Assembly (NCBI GenBank): GCA_044233795.1
Contig: JBIIJL010000075.1
Coordinates: 1 to 8,910 of the forward strand
Source: JBIIJL01 sp044233795
GTDB lineage: Bacteria > Pseudomonadota > Gammaproteobacteria > Legionellales > Legionellaceae
DNA length: 8,910 nucleotides
Direction of reading: 5' to 3'
In this document: in pieces, positions 6,001-8,910 of the stretch
Numbering within the stretch: the stretch's first letter is position 1
Layout of the letters: every line of letters starts with the position of its first letter
Notes under the pieces: model-generated
The model's database searches: none
What the model saw: the letters and a program-made list of their open reading frames with translations, nothing else
Told to the model about the DNA's origin: nothing
Position numbers and translations under genes: made by a program

Positions 6001-8811
6001 ATTCATGAATAAATAGGAGGAAATAAGACAACGGAGATTATCATCGTTCAACATGATTTCTGGTTGGGCTTTATAGATAGCCATCGCAGTTAAAAATTGA
6101 TATTGATGAAGCGTCTGTTTAATTTGAGATGTGTTTTCTTTATCGACCTCTAGAGTACTCAATAAACGCGTTTGCAATCCTCTTAGTTTCTCCAATCCTA
6201 ATTCAGGATTCCATTTTGCAATATAGCTATAAACAAGGTAGCTTTCCCGAATAAAAAAAAGTGTTTCTTGAGAACTAAATCCGTTTTCAGAAAAGTGTTT
6301 TAGACCATCATTAATAAATGCTTCAAACTGAATCAAAAAATCGTGGGGGCCCTCATCCAATAAATCAAGTAACAATCCAGGCTGAAAAATATTCGCTTCA
6401 CAATATGTTTGATTAGATGCATCTGCTAATTTAGATAAATGCTGTTTAAAATAATCAAGCGTGAGTTTAATTTGATTTTGGCTTGAGCCTCTGAGTTGAA
6501 AATATTCACGACTAGCCACTTCTTTTCTATCAATATGGCGAGCTCTTAGCAGCGCCTCCGATATTTTCGAAGGGCTAAGATCGTTTGCCCATGTTAAAGA
6601 GGGAGGATAAAGCTGAATAGCATTGTCACGACAATACGGTTTGACTTTTGATTCAAAGTGATTGAAATCCATCGTTAAAGCCCCTTTGGAAGGAGCATCA
6701 TCCTCAAGAGGGTATTTGCTTTGCAACAAAGAAATATTAAGTTTTTGAGCACTTAATTTACTTAAGACTGACTCGATTGAAACTATTGAATATTGATATT
6801 TCAAGGTTATTTCTGGTGGTTCCATAAAGTTTGTTAAGAAACTTTGAGAAGAATTATAAAAACAACGTTCTCTTTTTTTTTCTAAATCATATTTATCAAG
6901 CAAAGGCCGAAACTTTGGCATCAAGCGAATGGAGGTTATATTTTGGGTGAATGCATACAATCCCTGTAAAGAGTGTTTTTCGATGGTATCACGCAATGCT
7001 CTTTCTGACGGTGGCTGATACATCGTAGATAAGAGGATGGATAGCTCAGGTTCAGAATCTATGATGCCTTTATAAAACTTTTCTAATGAAGATGTGGTGT
7101 ACGAACCATTATCTAAATAAAGACGTTCTAGGTCTTTTAAGCGGCGATCAACACTAGGATCTAAGCTCGCAAGGAAGGGATTTGATTTGTTGAGTCTAAA
7201 TAGGGAGGTTAGAAAGGTATCTCTTAATGTTATGTGAGGGGTTATTGCGTTACCCTTGCTAGGATCAAAAGGGAACTTGCCTGCTACATAATCAACTACA
7301 GCCATTGCACTTAGACCTACCACAATCATTTTAGGCACAACAACATTGTTCCCCACCGTTTGGCAAGCTGCACTGTAAGTTTGCTGTAAGTCACTGATTA
7401 ACTGGTAAAATGTTGGTTCATCTTCAGCATGAATTCCAGAGTAAAAATCAATGGGGTGAAAAAATACATCATCTGTTTCTGGGATGGGTAAACTGTTAAA
7501 CATCGTCTCCAGTCGCTCAATGATTACCTGAGGTTGATTTAAGTCGCTCAAACGTCTACAGTCTTCTATCAAATCCTTCAAATCTTGAATTAATGAAGTG
7601 CCTCCTCGAAGTTTACGCTCCTTAGGTAGTTCCGTTGAAGTTGTGGCTGTAGGATCTTCGTTTAAAGTACCTAAGGTAATCGGTAAAGTCTCGAACTTAA
7701 ATTCAGTGACAGGTCTATCGCCTGGATGAAGAGACAAGACCTCAATGGCTTCAATAGCGGGCTTATTTTGTTCTAAAAATTTGCGATATTCTTGTAGTTT
7801 CCTTAATTGATCGGCAATAAATGTGTCTTCAAAAAGGCCAGGAATATTTAAGGTTCGTACCAACGTATCCATTGCATGCTTTAATAAATTTTGAACACCT
7901 GGGTCACTAAGTTCATCAGGATTGTCTTTCAGAACCTTCATGTAATCGTTCAAGGCATAATACTTAAACCCATAAATAAAACGTTGGTACTCTTCTAAGC
8001 TTTGAAATTTCTCCTTTAGCATTTGATGCAGAGAGCGCTGTGCACATGTTCCAGATAATTGTGAGGCGGTGAATGCATGTTTTCGTTCGTGGGAAATTGG
8101 TTTTGGCTTTGCATCTAAAAATGTAATTCGAGAGATCACCTCGTGATAAAGTTTATCCTCGTTGAAGGATTGCTCTTTCATATGGCGTAATTTAGGCAAT
8201 TGAGCCTTAAGTAAGCCATGAATATACTGAGCAAGCTGATCTTGATCGACTGCTTCTGGTATTACATAAGCCAGCACTGGATAGTATAGCTCTCTATCTT
8301 TAGCAGATACTCGCTCATGATTCTCAATGCCTGCCCCAGAGTTATGAATATGTAATTCGAGCCCCGAAGAGGTTTTTCTAAATTGGTAGATCATTGCATG
8401 TCCACTACCGCCCCCTCCGGGTACCCAACCACCAGGTAGTGAGTATTCTTCATTCGTTTGTAACCGATTGATACTTTTAGCAATATCTTGGGAAAGCCTC
8501 TCCAGTTCCTCGCTCGGATTTTTATCTCCGGGTGATGCATATCGCTTAGGATGGCCAAGTTTTTTAATTTCAGATAATTTTTCTTCAACCTTAACGAGGG
8601 TTAACAAACTTTTCTGGATGGCCCCCACCTCTGGAATAGTTTTATCTAAACTGCTGCAATAGCGGGCTAAGTACTCAATGGTTCGATTAAATTGAGTTCC
8701 TTCAAGATGATAAGTACCAGCAAGAAATGGGTCATTTTCGATGTGTGAAAATAGGGATAAATCGATTGGATCACCCGCTGTTGTACTTTTGAGAAATGGT
8801 CTTCTAGGCAT
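1..8811 (-). CDS. Giant DUF3638/DUF3645-type SF2 helicase-like ATPase, 3' end beyond window (partial, 2937 codons seen)
   Basis: A single uninterrupted frame begins MPRRPFLKST and is still open at base 1. The upstream in-frame stop is TAG at 8878-8880, and no ATG, GTG or TTG lies between it and the ATG at 8811, so this start is well supported; GGTGG sits six bases before it. Seen directly: Walker A MGGGKS (2035-2040), DEVH (2173-2176), TGTP (2489-2492), DQSHTVGAD (2639-2647) and QGTMRMR (2671-2677). This is the motif order of an SF2 NTPase. The surrounding blocks match what I recall of DUF3638 and DUF3645 in large eukaryotic proteins and their homologues in intracellular bacteria, often named ubiquitin thioesterase. 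No signal peptide is apparent; the one notable hydrophobic stretch (about 488-510) contains Lys and Pro and is probably buried. ATP hydrolysis is likely; the substrate (nucleic acid, protein or ubiquitin-related) is unknown. A translocated effector is possible but unproven. Confidence 0.93.
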   Translation of the reverse strand, partial: MPRRPFLKSTTAGDPIDLSLFSHIENDPFLAGTYHLEGTQFNRTIEYLARYCSSLDKTIPEVGAIQKSLLTLVKVEEKLSEIKKLGHPKRYASPGDKNPSEELERLSQDIAKSINRLQTNEEYSLPGGWVPGGGGSGHAMIYQFRKTSSGLELHIHNSGAGIENHERVSAKDRELYYPVLAYVIPEAVDQDQLAQYIHGLLKAQLPKLRHMKEQSFNEDKLYHEVISRITFLDAKPKPISHERKHAFTASQLSGTCAQRSLHQMLKEKFQSLEEYQRFIYGFKYYALNDYMKVLKDNPDELSDPGVQNLLKHAMDTLVRTLNIPGLFEDTFIADQLRKLQEYRKFLEQNKPAIEAIEVLSLHPGDRPVTEFKFETLPITLGTLNEDPTATTSTELPKERKLRGGTSLIQDLKDLIEDCRRLSDLNQPQVIIERLETMFNSLPIPETDDVFFHPIDFYSGIHAEDEPTFYQLISDLQQTYSAACQTVGNNVVVPKMIVVGLSAMAVVDYVAGKFPFDPSKGNAITPHITLRDTFLTSLFRLNKSNPFLASLDPSVDRRLKDLERLYLDNGSYTTSSLEKFYKGIIDSEPELSILLSTMYQPPSERALRDTIEKHSLQGLYAFTQNITSIRLMPKFRPLLDKYDLEKKRERCFYNSSQSFLTNFMEPPEITLKYQYSIVSIESVLSKLSAQKLNISLLQSKYPLEDDAPSKGALTMDFNHFESKVKPYCRDNAIQLYPPSLTWANDLSPSKISEALLRARHIDRKEVASREYFQLRGSSQNQIKLTLDYFKQHLSKLADASNQTYCEANIFQPGLLLDLLDEGPHDFLIQFEAFINDGLKHFSENGFSSQETLFFIRESYLVYSYIAKWNPELGLEKLRGLQTRLLSTLEVDKENTSQIKQTLHQYQFLTAMAIYKAQPEIMLNDDNLRCLISSYLFMNAHNNPSALFDMANHFDIECIKEEFKRILTQYEPERLEGLISLALEELALGECQSVKTQANGFYNVVMRSENTITPYRVDLQRGLVFNQEGLACLPIPLKILGHRVIPYLGVEHLEPCFCTSDKKIFELAGGTLRFIQAGEDGLFRVQKQWTVNGKSEWFELHDQSLAQKKAFGLDSETITLDLPLILKQRNTALWVSTEEPKTILLTEQNQPTYQCLTTPSDPTAWKIQELNQKGESTGYNVCGGETWIHHLLLQFESQDFVVICEKDHEYRVKLGRYGITLLAHLNPLGEVSIVIEDSPDLSLVGQMNALIPEASGLIFEDIHSKKRSCLMPLQPYRNTGEASQLTEFHRLKPDLLAEIPTKVVAKIAEQGQKELLPWQYSGTEHFIRYELGPDGLPLADTPSNALYLCYVYLCAHQPDKAHMVLEDCKNRLGGLKGTVDELSMLELIVRSLPYLLEDNDEDSRPNTPAYVACKLKALALYTSAYSPEKELQIPDQLFDTTTPDGIYKEVRFKQLKLFYSEFNRDLQQLYSRYQNMDRSLEYSFKLHDDEKKSLLDYYHFTIPTPPEGTSKALGALGFSWQMLGLKMLRKELVAINALQQTRQNLPEVYKKRCAEIQAALTDAARMVRGHETLSELELVPINLEIPETFEGVNIGQLNTDTIDIHMLSAKWREFNPRVWFVREDAMKALKMDTPDGELMLYFSDYFTLATSEESKDSENRKILIDFCRKVLMASHQTPLQKQSSKTAYFCNIILRLAKNPSLIYIPGPPNKFSYDDVFKKAERLPAPEIKIYQLKNTTSKILASASSLWEELGAEVLEPSPPMIASVSARLCDFSAEKLMVDADIGDEAYHLASQYRKQAHIFGRAPKKPLATNSVGLNVLTKAEALAGEEQYIALQEMMRIASVMFNNVSVRDKIQAQAKLFISDLNKEIDPLLHYALQLANKGPEDALKKRHRELEVEGRVQSPLDKAALLALYFKADRTEYILKTGLSAEDIENLHTTLSQYVALSVRSEALTRLDSQLDKASTTADDAQCAKIAQDLLNEDQVDYTNESALAFFQYHEKILLRPQQIDAIKRLLAAPQFDQYTFTGVVEKIIMGGGKSKVILPILAQKKATGSNLVVIEVPRALLETNFADLSKTSALLFGQKACLFEFNRDMDCTESQLEFLYHHLEDVIGHRDYLVTSGDAVQSLELKYLEVLLEKPLNDELKQTWCKRVEWLDKIVGLFKTRADVVMDEVHQALLLKKKLNYTLGDTRPVPKEIIAESVELYKFFAEVSLAELAEQLPALKDKTLFQVLENNQLVKDEREWRAIFENLSRQLVQNKQSPLLHVLQTISGELGAHWQGQLLEYFADQGTDIPDFILKAPIKVQNVIALYKEQLTKLLPQTLKRKLNEHYGPSRLGKEIGIAIPYVANNVPSERSRFGNYLEAINFSIQMLMKDGLPEALLKNYLRQLQSQARQELLKDASLIKIEETPTAQGFRTLLAPGFKLSALKLEDDESFNEIFQALRHNNNLICDILKAEVLPQIQIENKILHSDAYAHVDIYHSCQGITGTPWNSNTYHQSLTFNTQSSAASDGFILELLKHKHTSIRCVNYQSIDLFLEKLLAKQPGPDTAIVRAVIDISATFKGIKNIEVAKALALHTSQLSTPPLKYILFFNDNNVLCALDIHQATSSPIELGSTDPQVIDAKLGCSPGERFSYYDQSHTVGADLKQALTAKAMVLIDNETPLQSFLQGTMRMRGLQEDQSVEICVPQSLEGLSLDELIHHMVENEEQQLQQEIFTAAIGKMTNIIRADFMKRIQAIPSSDADKKNIYTLRCQAYFVNQASRNFFALFGALSSIKPTKEILLEHRNQLMGDWLKILSELPDENDHIDTTKMKRELNAIIEDAEPKCRQSYIYPANAVEGTEVELKFEKQVQIELQQEQQLEREGYDLSREATKHDSHYWGPVFFNTFDKMYDLKKLRDICALGTADGVPDFGEIYADGNYFREYNEQTTFVGSF
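196..297 (-). other. Glu/Gln-rich coiled segment in the C-terminal tail
   Basis: Residues about 2839-2872, with alternating Glu, Gln and hydrophobic residues (EVELKFEKQVQIELQQEQQL, 2844-2863). Large members of this family have, as I recall, a comparable E-Q-E-R-E-V rich linker downstream of the ATPase. It is probably a solvent-exposed coiled coil or extended linker before a further C-terminal domain that begins near DSHYWGPVFF (2878-2887) and continues out of the window. Confidence 0.5.
712..1374 (-). other. Second ATPase lobe (TGTP, motif V- and VI-like sites)
   Basis: Residues about 2480-2700. GITGTPWN (2487-2494) corresponds to SF2 motif III. VIDISATFKGIKNIEVAKAL (2557-2576) matches a conserved I-D-x-x-A-x-x-x-G-x-x-N block I recall from family members. 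YYDQSHTVGADLKQ (2637-2650) fits motif V, with T2643, G2645 and D2647. FLQGTMRMRGLQEDQSV (2669-2685) fits motif VI, with Q2671, R2675 and R2677 as likely arginine-finger positions. The eukaryotic text at motif V is D-E-A-H-T-x-G-x-D as I recall it; here Glu is replaced by Gln (Q2640). Confidence 0.78.
1672..1824 (-). other. DUF3645-like block
   Basis: Residues about 2330-2380. The core GIAIPYVANNVPSERSRFGN (2343-2362) parallels the eukaryotic DUF3645 pattern as I remember it (A-V-P-Y-x-A-K-D-x-P-x-x-R-x-E-F). It falls just after the first ATPase lobe, the expected order in DUF3638-DUF3645 proteins. The function of this block is unknown to me. Its position between the two lobes suggests it could contact nucleotide or substrate. 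Confidence 0.72.
2092..2814 (-). other. DUF3638-like first ATPase lobe (Walker A and DEVH box)
   Basis: Residues about 2000-2240. LLRPQQIDAI (2003-2012) resembles the Q-motif/entry helix. IIMGGGKSKVILP (2033-2045) is the P-loop with K2039 and S2040. VVIEVPRALLETN (2058-2070) sits where SF2 motif Ia lies, and DYLVTSGDAVQSLELKYLE (2117-2135) where motif Ib lies. VVMDEVHQ (2170-2177) is Walker B, with D2173 and E2174 as expected metal and catalytic residues. NYTLGDTRP (2186-2194) follows, as I recall for DUF3638 members (a Y-T-x-G-x-x-R-P pattern). The 130-odd residues between Walker A and B exceed the spacing of compact helicases. All key ATPase residues are present, so it should be active. Confidence 0.82.
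2842..4914 (-). other. Second helical, TPR-like scaffold before the ATPase
   Basis: Residues about 1300-1990 are again helical. The beginning, FIRYELGPDGLPLADTPSNA (1324-1343) followed by LYLCYVYLCAHQPDKAHMVL (1344-1363), looks like the aromatic/alanine helix pairs of TPR-type repeats. I recall similar text before the ATPase lobes in bacterial members of this family. Further helices run through 1518-1557 and 1818-1977. The region probably positions the ATPase relative to the N-terminal modules. No single repeat is strong enough to count units. Confidence 0.4.
5077..5829 (-). other. Beta-rich segment of the giant protein
   Basis: Residues about 995-1245 change character. They alternate short hydrophobic strands and polar turns, such as GFYNVVMRSENTITPYRVDL (998-1017), GTLRFIQAGEDGLFRVQKQW (1068-1087) and DFVVICEKDHEYRVKLG (1197-1213). 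This resembles a beta-sandwich or propeller-like fold inserted between two helical regions. No repeat register was clear enough to call WD40 or Kelch. A ligand- or partner-binding role is inference only. Confidence 0.35.
5872..8031 (-). other. Long mostly helical region of the giant protein
   Basis: Residues about 261-980 are rich in Leu, Lys, Glu and Gln with helix-like periodicity (for example RKLQEYRKFLEQNK, 337-350, and LEKLRGLQTRLLSTLE, 873-888). No catalytic motif is recognisable. A hydrophobic segment at about 488-510 (NNVVVPKMIVVGLSAMAVV and following) might be a buried helix; its Lys and Pro argue against a transmembrane span. The region is probably a scaffold between the N-terminal module and the beta-rich part. 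I do not recognise a named domain. Confidence 0.4.
8032..8460 (-). other. N-terminal Gly-rich/His/Asn/Cys region, possible cysteine-peptidase-like module
   Basis: Residues about 118-260 hold the densest motif-like sequence of the N-terminal part. A Gly-rich turn (LPGGWVPGGGGSG, 125-137) leads into HAMIY with H138, then HIHNSGAGIENH with N157 and H165, and later QLSGTCAQRSL with C256 at the start of a predicted helix. A His followed about 19 residues later by Asn in a small-residue turn, plus a Cys capping a helix, is how papain-like and YopT-like peptidases place their catalytic residues. Here the order would be His-Asn-Cys, as in circularly permuted relatives. The residues are seen; the peptidase reading is inference. 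It might instead be a purely structural or binding domain. Confidence 0.4.
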
Positions 8812-8817
8812 TATTTT

Positions 8818-8822
8818 CCACC
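8818..8822 (-). promoter_or_regulatory. Shine-Dalgarno-like GGTGG for the giant gene
   Basis: GGTGG differs from GGAGG at one base and lies six bases upstream of the ATG at 8811, a normal bacterial spacing. It supports both this start and a prokaryotic origin. Confidence 0.55.
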
Positions 8823-8851
8823 ATCGTGATTCGACAAACCCACTATGATCA

Positions 8852-8880
8852 ATATTAGCACATGAAGATCGGATGTTCTA
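8852..8880 (-). promoter_or_regulatory. Weak sigma70-like promoter candidate with extended -10
   Basis: TGCTAATAT (8852-8860) resembles an extended -10 (TGn plus four of six -10 bases). TAGAAC (8875-8880) at a 17-base spacer is a poor -35 (three of six). Transcription would begin near 8845, leaving a leader of roughly 35 bases. The match is weak and may be chance in AT-rich DNA. Confidence 0.3.
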
Positions 8881-8910
8881 GTTGTCTGTGGGTGTGGTGG
8901 TGTCGTACTG

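Larger units (their letters stand above)
8811..8909 (-). other. Possible 3' end of an upstream gene overlapping the start (TAATG)
   Basis: One minus-strand frame is open from the window edge for 32 codons and stops with TAA at 8811-8813, sharing one base with the giant gene's ATG. Its end reads VLILIIVGLSNHDGGK. If real, it is the tail of an upstream gene translationally coupled to the giant gene. An alternative tail (QYDTTTPTDN) ends at the TAG at 8878-8880 in the giant gene's own frame. With only 99 bases visible, neither can be confirmed. Confidence 0.2.

Noticed and set aside
7287..7350. Transmembrane segment at residues about 488-510
   Set aside because: The hydrophobic run is broken by Pro and Lys and contains an Asp soon after, and no second segment supports a membrane protein.
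8400..8439. PGGGGSGH (131-138) as a nucleotide-binding P-loop
   Set aside because: It lacks the Lys-Ser/Thr of Walker A and no Walker B follows; a Gly-rich turn before H138 is a better reading.
8391..8662. Overlapping short open frames on both strands near the 5' end
   Set aside because: Both overlap the N-terminal coding part of the giant gene in other frames; the giant frame explains the sequence better.
8812..8877. N-terminal extension of the giant protein upstream of the ATG
   Set aside because: The frame is open back to the TAG at 8878-8880 but contains no ATG, GTG or TTG, and the Shine-Dalgarno-like site fits the ATG at 8811.

Overview
The window is almost entirely one giant gene read on the minus strand. 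It starts at an ATG at 8811 and runs off the left edge at base 1. I translated every codon of this frame: 2937 codons without a stop, and the C-terminus lies outside the window. No other convincing gene is present. The short open frames on the plus strand and in the other minus frames are shadows of it.

The product is a DUF3638/DUF3645-type giant protein. The C-terminal third carries what I read as a complete, divergent superfamily 2 (SF2) helicase-like ATPase core: Walker A MGGGKS at residues 2035-2040, a DEVH box at 2173-2176, TGTP at 2489-2492, a motif V-like HTVGAD at 2642-2647 and a motif VI-like QGTMRMR at 2671-2677. The collinear landmarks DTRP, AIPYVANNVPSERSRFG and DQSHTVGAD are what I remember of the eukaryotic DUF3638/DUF3645 family, whose members are often labelled ubiquitin thioesterase/ubiquitinyl hydrolase in databases. 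Upstream of the ATPase lie an N-terminal region with conserved-looking His, Asn and Cys motifs (a possible unrecognised cysteine-peptidase-like module), a long helical region, a beta-rich stretch and a second helical, TPR-like scaffold.

Layout by position, from the gene's 5' end: 8812-8910 upstream DNA with a weak promoter-like element, a GGTGG ribosome-binding site and a TAATG stop/start overlap; 8032-8460 N-terminal Gly-His/Cys region; 5872-8031 mostly helical; 5077-5829 beta-rich; 2842-4914 helical repeats; 2092-2814 first ATPase lobe (DUF3638); 1672-1824 DUF3645-like; 712-1374 second ATPase lobe; 1-711 tail with a Glu/Gln-rich coiled segment, continuing beyond the window.

The DNA is AT-rich. 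The long intron-free frame with a Shine-Dalgarno-like site points to a bacterium. A very large, eukaryotic-like protein of this family suggests an intracellular, protist-associated lineage such as Legionella/Coxiella relatives or chlamydia-like bacteria. That assignment is inference. If it is right, a host-directed (effector-like) role is plausible, but the C-terminus, where a type IV secretion signal would lie, is not visible.
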